Made by a program: the position numbers and the translations under genes. From positions 1 to 32,452 of the forward strand of contig PXTX01000089.1 of NCBI GenBank assembly GCA_003023275.1: a stretch of 32,452 bases of DNA, given 5' to 3'. The DNA comes from Bacteroidetes bacterium SW_4_67_19. Lineage in GTDB: Bacteria; Bacteroidota; Rhodothermia; Rhodothermales; Salinibacteraceae. The notes beneath the pieces are model-generated. The model was not told the origin of the DNA. It worked only from the letters and a program-made list of their open reading frames with translations, and did no database searches. Of this stretch, positions 7,357 to 15,249 are shown in pieces (within the stretch, counting starts at the first letter, position 1; the number at the start of each line of letters is the position of its first letter).

Positions 7357-9192
7357 TCACTCGTTGTCTTTCGCCCCGTCTTCCTGCAGCCGCACGTCGC
7401 GCACCTTGAGCTGGAGGGAGGTGCGTCCGTTCCAGGTGTTCTCCTCCACCGAAAAGAGCAACTCCAGCGGCTGTCCGTCGCTTCGGCTTTGCTTGAGCAC
7501 GTCGAACTTGTCCCCCAGGCCGAAGGCAATGGCGTCCATCGTGGCGTCGCCGCTCACCGGGCCGTCGCCGCCGTCGCCGGGACGAACCGTGAACTTGAGG
7601 TGCTTGCCGTCGGAGCCGACGCGGCGCGGGGAACGCGCCAACGCCAGGTTGCGGGCGTGGAAGACGGGTTTCGCGTTGGAGGGGCCGTGTGGGGCAAACT
7701 GCTTGAGCACCGTCCAGAAGCGTTCCTTCAGGGAGCCGATGTCCTCCAGCGCCAGCGGGGCGTCGACCTTGTGAACGGGGTGCAGGACCTCCGGCGAGGT
7801 CACCTGCGCGCCGACGGCTTCGTCGAAGCGCTCGCGGAAGGCGTCGAGATTGGCACGGCGCAGCGTGAGGCCGGCGGCGTAGTCGTGCCCGCCGAACTGC
7901 TCGAGCAGCTCGGAGCAGCCGGCGAGCGCGTCGTACACGTTCACCCCGCTGACCGAGCGGGCCGAGCCTTTGAGCAGGTCTTCGCCTTCCCTCGCGTCGG
8001 CGGCGGTGAGCAGCACGGTGGGCCGGTAGAAGCGCTCCACGATGCTGCTGGCCACGATGCCGACGACGCCCTGGTGCCAGTCTTCATCGGCCAGGACGAG
8101 CGCATGCGGAGAGCGCGCGTTGATCTGTCGCTCGGCGCGGCGGGCGGCTTCCTGCTCGGTCTCGCGGTCGAGGGTGCGGCGCCGCGTGTTGATCTCGTCA
8201 AGCGTCTCGGCGAGCGGGCGGGCGTCATCTTCGTTGTCGGCCAGCAGGAGGTCCACCGCGCGGTCGGCGCGGTCGAGGCGGCCGGCGGCGTTGATGCGCG
8301 GGCCCAGCGTGAAGACGAGCCGCCCGCCGGTGATGCCGCCGAGGTCGAGGTCGGCTGCGTCGGCGAGCGCGCGCAAACCGGGGCTGGCCTCTCCCGACCG
8401 CATTTTCTCAAGCCCTTCGCGCAGGAAGATCCGGTTTTCGCCGTGGACGGGCACGATGTCCGCTGCGATGGCGAGCGCCAGCAGGTCGCCGAAGCCCGCA
8501 AGGACCGCCTCGGTGGCCTCTTCGAGAGAAGCGCCGCGCTGCTGGAGGGTCGCCTGCACGAGCTTCGCCCCCACGCCGCAGCCGCAGAGGGACGCGAACG
8601 GATAGTCGCCGTCCGAACGCTTCGGGTCGAGCACGGCGAGGGCGTCGGGAAGCACCGGCTGGCCGTCGTCGTCGGTGGCGGGGGTGTGATGGTCGCAGAT
8701 GAGGAGGTCGAGGCCCAGCTCGCGGGCGTAGGCGGCTTCGTCGGTCGCCGTGACGCCGCAGTCGAGCGCGACGACGAGCGTGGCGCCGTGTTCTTTCGCG
8801 CGGTCGAGGCCGGCGCGGCAGAGGCCGTATCCGTGCGCGAAGCGGTCGGGGACGAAGTAGTCCGTTTCGACCCCTTCGGAACGCAGGAAGCGCGTCATCA
8901 GGGCTGTGGCGGTGGTGCCGTCCACGTCGTAGTCGCCGTAGACGAACACGCGCTCGCCCGCTTCGAGGGCCTCGTCGAGGCGAGCGGCGGCGCGCTTCAT
9001 ACCGGCCATCTCGAACGGGTCGTGCAGGTCGGCGCGCTCGGGGCGGAAGAAGCGGCGCGCGCGTTCGAGCGAGTCGATGCCGCGTGCGGCGAGCGCTCGC
9101 GCCAGCGCCTCGGGCAGGTCGTTGAGGTCTTCGCGCAGGCGCGGCACGACATCGGGGTCGTCCAGTTCGCGCTCGATCCAGCGGGGGCTCAT
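7357..9192 (-). CDS. recJ: Single-stranded-DNA-specific exonuclease RecJ
   Basis: RecJ degrades single-stranded DNA 5' to 3' in recombination (RecFOR), mismatch and base-excision repair. The 611-residue protein has the DHH phosphoesterase signature: VYGDYDVDG (Asp87, Asp89, Asp91), VVALDCGVT (Asp144) and CDHHTP (167-169). GPRINAAGRLDRADRAVDLLL follows, and GGHDYAAGLTL marks the DHHA1 nucleic-acid-binding part. A C-terminal OB-type domain completes the usual length. The start MSPRWIERELDD at 9192 fits homologs. Upstream the frame stays open into the next gene only because of a one-base loss there, so an apparent 813-residue fusion is not real. It follows sbcD and a small acidic gene on the same strand. 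Confidence 0.96.
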   Translation of the reverse strand: MSPRWIERELDDPDVVPRLREDLNDLPEALARALAARGIDSLERARRFFRPERADLHDPFEMAGMKRAAARLDEALEAGERVFVYGDYDVDGTTATALMTRFLRSEGVETDYFVPDRFAHGYGLCRAGLDRAKEHGATLVVALDCGVTATDEAAYARELGLDLLICDHHTPATDDDGQPVLPDALAVLDPKRSDGDYPFASLCGCGVGAKLVQATLQQRGASLEEATEAVLAGFGDLLALAIAADIVPVHGENRIFLREGLEKMRSGEASPGLRALADAADLDLGGITGGRLVFTLGPRINAAGRLDRADRAVDLLLADNEDDARPLAETLDEINTRRRTLDRETEQEAARRAERQINARSPHALVLADEDWHQGVVGIVASSIVERFYRPTVLLTAADAREGEDLLKGSARSVSGVNVYDALAGCSELLEQFGGHDYAAGLTLRRANLDAFRERFDEAVGAQVTSPEVLHPVHKVDAPLALEDIGSLKERFWTVLKQFAPHGPSNAKPVFHARNLALARSPRRVGSDGKHLKFTVRPGDGGDGPVSGDATMDAIAFGLGDKFDVLKQSRSDGQPLELLFSVEENTWNGRTSLQLKVRDVRLQEDGAKDNE

Positions 9193-9257
9193 GGGAATTT
9201 CGGGTCGAAGGTAAAACAGGCCAACGTCACGGCAACCCATTCTCCCCCTTGTTCGCG

Positions 9258-9291
9258 CTCTCGCGCGCAGATATCCTCTCGCGCGCAGATA
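9258..9291. repeat. Short tandem direct repeat upstream of recJ
   Basis: CTCTCGCGCGCAGATA occurs at 9258-9273 and 9276-9291, an 18-base period. It lies in the 130-base space before the recJ start on the minus strand and could be a paired binding site or a replication-slippage product. Confidence 0.85.
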
Positions 9292-9322
9292 CTGCGTCGG
9301 ACGGGAAACGGCGTCCCCGCAC

Positions 9323-9798
9323 TCAAATGCGGCTGAAGTGCTGGGGGCCGGCGTCCTCATCGTCCTCGTCCGAGTCGATGAGGTAGTCTTCGCGTCCTCG
9401 GCGACGCGCTCCCAGTCGACGGTCCAGTCGTCGCGCACCTCGAAGGCGTAGTCTTCCTCGTCGGTCTCGAAGAAGAGCGCCCCCTCGACGGGGTCGTAGA
9501 TGGCGTCGGCCTCGTCATCGGAGCGGGCGTGCTGGGCGGCGAGGACGATCAACGGCACCTTGAAGCGGTTGTCGGCGGTGGGGACGTGCTCGACTTCGCT
9601 CTGCAGGTAGGTCGCCAGCACCACGCACCCGTCGCTGCGCCCGAGGGCCGCGCGGGCGGCCTCGTAGGTCATGTCATCGGCCTCGATGGCGTCGAGGGCT
9701 TCTTCGACGAGCGGCCAGACGGCAGTGGGGGCGTCGTCGGCTTCGGCGGTGACGTCTTCCTTGCGGGGGATCGTAACGGTCAGGTCGTCGGCGTTCAC
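9323..9798 (-). pseudogene. Small acidic protein of unknown function, one-base frameshift
   Basis: From GTG 9798 the frame encodes MNADDLTVTIPRKEDV and onward through DWTVDWERVAED. Near 9390-9394 the sensible reading jumps frame: continuing one frame over gives EDYLIDSDEDDEDAGPQHF and a stop at 9325-9323. The span, 476 bases, is one short of a multiple of three, which fits the loss of a single base. The repaired product would be about 158 residues, strongly acidic, without a signal peptide or recognised domain. It sits between sbcD and recJ on the same strand, perhaps in one transcript, but no function follows from this. The lesion may be a sequencing error. The GTG start follows a C-rich leader typical of this genome. 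Confidence 0.65.
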
Positions 9799-11071
9799 GC
9801 TGGGGGGGTGGGTGGAGAAGGAAGGGGAAGGAGTCGAAACATAGGAAGTGCGCGGCGAGGGTCTCGACGAGGTCGTCTTCGATGGAAGCCAGTTCCTCCC
9901 GCTGGGCGACGTACTGGCGGAGGGCGTCTTCGAGGGTCGAGTCGCGCGTGACGACGGTGCGGCGCTCGCGCTCGGCCGGGTCCACGTCGCGCTCCAGCGA
10001 CGCCACGGCGTGCGCCGCGGAGAGCGCCTCGCGCAGGCGGCGCGTGTCCACGTCGGTGACCTGCGCCTCTTCGATGTGGTAGCGCACCCGCACGATGGCG
10101 CCGCTCAGGTCGTGCTCCTCGATTTCTTCGAGAATCGCCTCGGTCGGGTCTTCGGCCTCGCGCGCGTCCACGCGCAACGCCACGAACGACCGCGCCGGCG
10201 TCTCGACGAACTCATGCTGGGTAGACTTGTCGCCGGCCTCCTCCGCCCCGTCGGCGTCGATGTCCACCAGCACGAAGCCTTTCTTTTCGTTCCACTCCTT
10301 GAACGAGACGCGCTCGATGCTGCTGGGATAGATGACCGGCGGCCCGCCTGCGCCGTCGGGCGCGCGGTTCTGGTGCTGGTGAATGTGGCCGAGCGCCACG
10401 TAGTCGAGCGGCGCGGGGCCGAGGTCGCCGGCGGTAAACTTGGGCTCGTGTGCGATGAGGCTGGTGCGCTCCGAGCCGGCCATCTCGGCGCCCTGCACGC
10501 TGAAGTGGCCCGCCAGCACCGCCGGCAGCGACGGGTCCATCTGGGCGGCCTTCTGCTCGATGAAGTGGGTGTAGCGGTCCTCGATGAACTCGCGCAGCGC
10601 CTTCGGCGACTTGCCCTGGTGCTCGGTCTTAGAGAGAATCTTCGAGCGAATCGGCCACGGCATGGCCAGAAGCTGGAGCGGCCCGGCGGGGGTCTCGATC
10701 ACGGCGCTCTCGGGCTGGTCGAAGACGTGCACGTCGCCGTCGAGGTGGCCGAAGATATCCAGCGCCGAGGCCTTGCCGAACGTCACGGGGTGATCGTGGT
10801 TGCCGACGACCATGACGATGGGCAGCCCCGCTTCGGCGACGGGGCGCAGGCACTCGGCGAAGACCTTCTGCTGCGTGGGCGTGGGATCGGCCGTGCGGTA
10901 GGCGTCGCCGGCGAAGAGAAAGCAGTCGATGCCCTCTTCCAACCCGCGCTCCACCAGAAACTCGAAGGAGCGCTTGAAGTCGAGCACGCGCGTGTTCAGC
11001 CCCGTCTCCGGGTCCACACGCCCGAAGGTGGTAATGCCGAGGTGGATGTCGGCGGTGTGTAAGAGTTTCAT
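9674..11071 (-). CDS. sbcD: Nuclease SbcD (Mre11 family)
   Basis: SbcD is the metal-dependent nuclease subunit of SbcCD, which opens hairpins and processes double-strand ends. Metallophosphatase motifs are clear: HTADIHLG (Asp8, His10), FAGDAYRT (Asp56), VVGNHDHP (Asn91, His92, Asp93), LAGHFSV and ALGHIHQHQ. The capping domain follows. The frame gives 465 residues, but the last 55 or so (after LVETLAAHF) become Arg/Pro-rich and overlap the next gene by 125 bases. The natural end is probably near 9795-9850; one lost base would produce a TGA at 9797-9795 overlapping the next GTG start. No sbcC gene is in the window; the neighbours are recJ and a PBP. The identification is solid, the C-terminus doubtful. 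Confidence 0.92.
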   Translation of the reverse strand: MKLLHTADIHLGITTFGRVDPETGLNTRVLDFKRSFEFLVERGLEEGIDCFLFAGDAYRTADPTPTQQKVFAECLRPVAEAGLPIVMVVGNHDHPVTFGKASALDIFGHLDGDVHVFDQPESAVIETPAGPLQLLAMPWPIRSKILSKTEHQGKSPKALREFIEDRYTHFIEQKAAQMDPSLPAVLAGHFSVQGAEMAGSERTSLIAHEPKFTAGDLGPAPLDYVALGHIHQHQNRAPDGAGGPPVIYPSSIERVSFKEWNEKKGFVLVDIDADGAEEAGDKSTQHEFVETPARSFVALRVDAREAEDPTEAILEEIEEHDLSGAIVRVRYHIEEAQVTDVDTRRLREALSAAHAVASLERDVDPAERERRTVVTRDSTLEDALRQYVAQREELASIEDDLVETLAAHFLCFDSFPFLLHPPPQRERRRPDRYDPPQGRRHRRSRRRPHCRLAARRRSPRRHRGR

Positions 11072-11074
11072 GTT

Positions 11075-11153
11075 GGTCGAAGGTTGAAAGTTGACGGTTC
11101 CTTGGCTGAAAAAGAAACGTTCACCCCTTCAACCTTACACTTTCCAACTTACC
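11075..11153. repeat. Inverted pair of GGTTGAA / TTCAACC arrays between PBP and sbcD
   Basis: One arm (about 11077-11100) repeats the word GGTTGAAAG; the other (about 11126-11153) carries CTTCAACC and CTTTCCAACTT. In minus-strand sense the arm after the PBP stop is G-rich and the arm before the sbcD start is C-rich. They could fold into an imperfect hairpin in a read-through transcript. The same word is used at 23003-23060. Confidence 0.65.
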
Positions 11154-13787
11154 AACCCACGCGGCCCTGCTCGTCCTGGTTTTCTTTCTGCCCTCCGCCT
11201 TGCCCGTCGCTCTGCCCGCTGCCGAGGGCCTGGCCTTCGCCGTGATCGGTGGGAAGCGGGAACTGCTTGCTCTTCGACATATCGACCTTCTCCGACTGCG
11301 CGAGACGCTGAAAGTAGTCGCCCACCAGGAAGAGCGCGTTGTGGGCGCCCTGGCCCCAGAAGGTGGACCGGAAGGCCACGCGCCGGTCGTTGAAGCCCGT
11401 CCACGCGCCGGTCACCAGCTCCGGGTGCATCAGCATGAACCAGCCGTCGGCGTTTTCCTGCGTGGTGCCCGTCTTGCCGGCCAGGTCGTAGTCGCCGAGG
11501 TTCCACTGCCACCGGATGCGTCCTCGGGAGTGGGGCGCGCCTCGTAGAGCACGTTGCCGTTGCGATCTTCGATGCGGGTGACCACCTGCGGCTTGTGATA
11601 GAGGCCGCCGTTGGCGAGCGTCGAGTAGGCAGCGACCATATCCAGCAGCGTCACCTCGCCGGCCCCCAGCGCCAGGGCGGGCACCTCCTTGAGCTCGCTC
11701 TTGATGCCCATGTGGCGCGCGTAGAAGGCCACCTGCTGCGGGTTGACCAGCTTGATCATGACCCGCGCGGTGATCGTGTTGAGCGAGTTGGCCAGCCCTT
11801 CGCGCAGCGTCTTCATCTGGCCGCTCACGCCGCCGAAGTTCGACGGCGACCAGTTTTTGTTCTCCTCGGTGGCCCCCTCCATGATGTAGGTGAAGGTGCT
11901 GTCTTTGAGCGTGTAATAGGGCGAGTAGCCGTTGTCGATGGCGGCGGTGTAGACGAACGGCTTGAACGTGGAGCCGGGCTGGCGCTCCGCGAGGGCGACC
12001 TTGTCGTACTTGCCCTTCTCGAAGTCGCGCCCGCCCACCCAGGTCTTGACGTAGCCGGTGCGCGGGTCCAGCGAGACGAGCCCGGCGCTCAGGTGCCCCA
12101 GCTCGCGGCGCAGCGAGTCGGCAAACGCCTCGTTGCTCTTGAGCTGTTCGAGCGCCTCTTCTTCGCCGAGGCCCTGCTTTCCGGTCAGGTTCTTATACCG
12201 TTGCGTGCCGCGCACGTGGTCGTCCACGACCTCGGAGTGGGTGTCCCAGTAATAGCCGAACGGCTCCTCGGGATCGGCGTCGGCGTAGGCTTCGAGGTCC
12301 TCCCCCAGCTTGTAGTTCGACCGGCGGCTCCATTCGTAGTCGACGACCTTCTGAAGGCCGTCGGCTTGCTTCTCGACGGCGGCGTTGGCCATTTTTTGCA
12401 TGCGCGAGTCGAGCGTGGTGTAGACGCGCAGGCCGCCGGTGTAGAAGTTGCGGTCGTTCTTCTGGGCCCATTCTTTCATCCAGCCGCGCACGTGCTCCGC
12501 GAAATAGGGCGCGAGACTGGCCGCCAGCTCGCTGGACTGGAAGTCCGTCTCGACGGGGTCGTCTTGGTGCTTGGCGTAGAACTGGTCGGAGAGCACGCCG
12601 CGCTTTTCCATCTGCGCGAGCACCACGTTGCGCCGCTCCTTCGCGCGCTCGGGGTGGTCGAGCGGGTCGTAGTAGCTGGGCGCCTTGAGCATGCCGACGA
12701 ACGTGGCCGCCTGAAGCGGGTTCAGGGCCGTGGCGGTCGTGTCGAAGTACGTCCGCGCCGCCGCCTCGATGCCGAAGGCGTTGTTGCCGAACTCGACGGT
12801 GTTGAGGTACATGGCGATGATCTCCTTTTTGGTGTACTGCCGCTCGATTTGCACGGCAGTGATCATCTCCTTGACCTTGCGCTCGACGGTGCGCTCGTAG
12901 CCGATCTGTTTGTTGTAGAGGTTGCGCGCGAGCTGCTGCGTGATCGTGGAGCCGCCCTCCACGTCGCCGATGCCGGTGAGCTTGTAGATCAGGGTGCGCC
13001 CCACGGCCCCGATGGTGCGGTAAATGTCCATCCCCCAGTGCTCGTGGAAGCGGTGGTCCTCCGTCGCCACGAGCGCCTCGACGAGCGACTCGGAGAGCTG
13101 GTCGAACGTGACCATCGAGCGATTCTGTGTGGCGTAGCGCGCCAGCACCTTGCCGTCGGCGGTGTAGGCGATGGTCGCCTGGTCGAGCTCGGGGTTCTCG
13201 ATCTGCTTCGTGGAAGGCAGGTTGCCGCTGGTGGCCTGCACCGCGAAGTAGCCGCCCAGCCCCAGCACCGCCAGCAACGCCAGCCCGGCGAGGAGGCTCA
13301 CCGCAAAGGCGGCCTGCGCCTGCTCCGGCCCCAAACGCCGGTGAAAGAACCCGCGCAACCCGCGCCGCGGCCGCTGCCGGTGCGACCAGGGCGCCTCGCC
13401 GTCGCCGTTTCCGTCGTCTCCGCCCGTGCCGTACGAGCCGCCGCCCCCGTGTCCGTAGCCGCCGTTGCCCGCTCCTCCCCTTCCGCCCGCGCCCGATCCG
13501 CCCGCGCCTGACGCGCCGGTTTGCTCTTCAGGCGGAACGTCCCCGGCAGAGGACGACGCGGCGCCCGGCGGGGCGTACTCCGTTTCGGATGAAGAAGACG
13601 AATCGGACGCGGGCGACGCCCCCTCCGAGATGCCTCGCTCCGCGCCGCCTTCGCTGCTGCGTTCGGTGCGGGAAGGCTTGCGCTGGCTGGGGTCGTCGAA
13701 GTAGCGCTGCAACTCTTCGTCGGAGTAGTCGTTGTTGCGCTCTGAATCGCCGGGCGCACCGGAGGAAGAACGCGGATCGTCGGCCAT
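11149..13787 (-). pseudogene. Second class A penicillin-binding protein, internal out-of-frame deletion
   Basis: This is a PBP1A-type bifunctional peptidoglycan synthase. A long Ser/Gly/Glu-rich cytoplasmic region precedes a membrane helix (AAFAVSLLAGLALLAVLGL). GT51 motifs follow: ATEDHRFHEHWG (Glu243), GGSTITQQLARN, a KKEIIAMYLN motif and KAPSYYDP. The transpeptidase has STFK at Ser606 and SLN in GLANSLNTITA. After Asp756 the reading is lost near 11516-11522; a different frame resumes with RIRWQWNLGDYDLAGKTGT and runs to TAA 11151-11149. Compared with the PBP at 1-2524, about 23 residues before RIR are missing, and the frame change requires a deletion of length 1 modulo 3, for example 70 bases. 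As written the product lacks KTGT and would be inactive as a transpeptidase. It may be an assembly error. It lies downstream of lpxH. Confidence 0.9.
11401..11476 (-). repeat. 76-bp block identical to 416-491 in the other PBP gene
   Basis: Bases 11401-11476 and 416-491 are identical in the same orientation and encode 25 residues starting at KTGTTQENADGW. The two PBP genes otherwise differ widely at DNA level. The deletion in this gene lies about 40 bases upstream of the block in gene sense. Confidence 0.95.
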
Positions 13788-13868
13788 GACGAGAGATGGG
13801 AAGAAAAGAGAAGAACGAGCGGCTGGGAGCCCAAAATGAGGAGATCGAATGAGGGTATCGCCCAGCGC

Positions 13869-14636
13869 TCAAGCCGGGGCACAGGCATCGTCCGCTTCAA
13901 TGCTGCTTGCGCGCGTGCCGTTCCAGCGCCGCAGCCGCGCCTCGCCGCTGGGGGCGACGGTCGCGAAGGTGCGGTCGGTGTGCCACGCGCCGGTGTTGAG
14001 GTAGAGGCCCTCGGCCCAGGCGCGGCGCTCGGGCCGGTGGCTGTGCCCCATCACGACCAGCTCGGCGGAGGTGCGGCGCAGCATTCGGCGGGCCGCGCGG
14101 CGCAGAGCGCGCACGCGCTCCGGGTCCACCTTCGCTTCGTGAAAGGTGCGGTTGAACGCCTGCGCCAGCGCCAGCGCGCCGCCGGCGGGCAGGAGGCGGC
14201 GGTACAGCGAGGCGACGGCCTCCGAGCGCATCAGCGGGCGCAGGCGGCGGTAGAGCGGATCGGTCGCGTCGTAGGCGTCGCCGTGAGTCAGTACGGTGCG
14301 GCGCCCGCCCAGCCGCCCCACCCAGCGCACGGGGAGCACCTCGACGCCGAGTTCATTTTTGAAATAATCCCGGTGCCACAGGTCGTGGTTGCCGGCGAGG
14401 TAGGTGACGGGCACGCCCCGGTCGGTCCACTCGGCCAGCAGCCCCTGAAAGCGCGCGAAGCCTTTGGGCACGAGCGTGCGGTACTCGATGTAGGCGTCGA
14501 ACACGTCGCCCAGCAGCACGAGGCGCTCCGCGCGGCCTTCGCAGGCGCGCAGGCAGTCGATCAGCGCGGCCTCCTTGCGGCGCTCCGCCGCCGCCGCCCC
14601 GCGCCCGAAGTGCATGTCGCCGACGATGAGCGTCAA
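13869..14636 (-). CDS. lpxH: UDP-2,3-diacylglucosamine diphosphatase, LpxH family
   Basis: LpxH hydrolyses UDP-2,3-diacylglucosamine to lipid X and UMP, an early membrane-associated step of lipid A synthesis, so the organism should have an outer membrane with lipopolysaccharide. Metallophosphatase motifs are in order: IVGDMHFG, LLGDVFDAYIEY, LAGNHDLWHRDYF, LTHGDAYDA and VMGHSHRP. The DVFD..IEYRTLVPKGF segment is what Bacteroidota homologs show. An ATG at 14684 would add 16 residues made of leader sequence. I prefer TTG 14636 directly before TLIVGDMHFG, because it follows a CCCGCACCC-type leader like those before thrS and zapA. That gives 255 residues. It is followed by the second PBP, so two cell-envelope genes are adjacent. 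Confidence 0.85.
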   Translation of the reverse strand: MTLIVGDMHFGRGAAAAERRKEAALIDCLRACEGRAERLVLLGDVFDAYIEYRTLVPKGFARFQGLLAEWTDRGVPVTYLAGNHDLWHRDYFKNELGVEVLPVRWVGRLGGRRTVLTHGDAYDATDPLYRRLRPLMRSEAVASLYRRLLPAGGALALAQAFNRTFHEAKVDPERVRALRRAARRMLRRTSAELVVMGHSHRPERRAWAEGLYLNTGAWHTDRTFATVAPSGEARLRRWNGTRASSIEADDACAPA

Positions 14637-14715
14637 GGGTGCGGGCGTGCGGGAGTGTGGGCGTTCTCGCCTGGGCAGGCGCACCTGCTGACCGAAAAAC
14701 GTTCGACCTTCCCCT

Positions 14716-15118
14716 TCAACGTTCCTGCCCCGCCATGCCGTCTTGCTGGATGAGCACTTCGTCGAAGGCGATGTCTTCGGCGGACTGGGCTTTTCGGGGA
14801 TTCAGCTCGTGGGCATCGCGGTGACGCTCTTCGTGGCCGTCCTGGTTGGTGCTTCCGAAAAACCGCTGGAGCATGAGCCGGGCGTCGGGAGAGAAAGAGC
14901 GGGGCGCCCGCGTGAAGCCGCTTGCGTGAAAGAAGGGGACGGAGGACCCCCGCTGGGCACGCAGCGAAAAAGCACTTCGCCCGCGCAGGGTTTCCAGCGC
15001 AACGCAGCTTCAAGCGGGACGTCCCGGAGCGACTGCCGGCCCTGCCAGACGCACAGCGTGAAAATGTCGCCCTCCTTCCCGGCCAGCGGGCACCGTCCGA
15101 ACGGGAGTTCGTTGGATT
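14716..15118 (-). pseudogene. Unrecognised gene, apparently frameshifted
   Basis: Two minus-strand frames read like one protein. The first, from about 15118, includes GDIFTLCVWQGRQSLRDVPL. The second continues ETLRGRSAFSLRAQRGSSVP and then RSFSPDARLMLQRFFGS, followed by an acidic tail, and stops at TGA 14718-14716. The switch near 14990-15010 fits the loss of one base. The first frame has a stop at about 15121-15119 and no ATG before the conserved-looking part, so the true start is unclear. A minimal intact version is the 52-residue frame from ATG 14874. I recognise no family. It is divergent from the dehydrogenase gene, sharing the 130-base region with the operator-like palindromes, and precedes lpxH. 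Confidence 0.4.
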
Positions 15119-15153
15119 TTTAACGCGGTCCCGAGGGGAGGAACGCCCGCCTG

Positions 15154-15165
15154 GATAGCGCTTTC
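15154..15165. promoter_or_regulatory. Second LacI-type operator-like site
   Basis: GATAGCGCTTTC differs by one base from the core of the perfect palindrome at 15186-15199. The two centres are 33 bp apart, about three helical turns, which would suit cooperative binding of two dimers on one face of the DNA. Confidence 0.5.
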
Positions 15166-15184
15166 GCGTTACGCCTTGCTTGCG

Positions 15185-15214
15185 TTGAAAGCGCTTTCAC
15201 CATCGTTATTTTTC
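15185..15214 (+). promoter_or_regulatory. Predicted promoter of the dehydrogenase gene
   Basis: TTG (15185-15187), 19 bases, then TATTTTTC (15207-15214) matches the Bacteroidota promoter pattern TTG-N19-21-TAnnTTTG except for the last base. The palindromic operator overlaps the upstream TTG element, so a bound repressor would block polymerase. A small hairpin (GGTGC 15226-15230 with GCACC 15236-15240) lies in the leader before ATG 15250. Confidence 0.45.
15186..15199. promoter_or_regulatory. LacI-family operator-like palindrome
   Basis: TGAAAGCGCTTTCA is a perfect 14-bp palindrome with the central CG and AAAGCGCTTT core typical of sites bound by LacI/GalR-family regulators (compare catabolite-responsive elements). 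It lies in front of the dehydrogenase gene, and a LacI-family gene lies just downstream of that gene. Confidence 0.65.
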
Positions 15215-15249
15215 TCACAAAACAAGGTGCTTCTTGCACCGCTCATTTC

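Noticed and set aside
7357-9798. An 813-residue fusion of an acidic domain with RecJ
   Set aside because: The linking part has no sensible sequence, and a one-base correction near 9390 gives a stop and a normal RecJ start.
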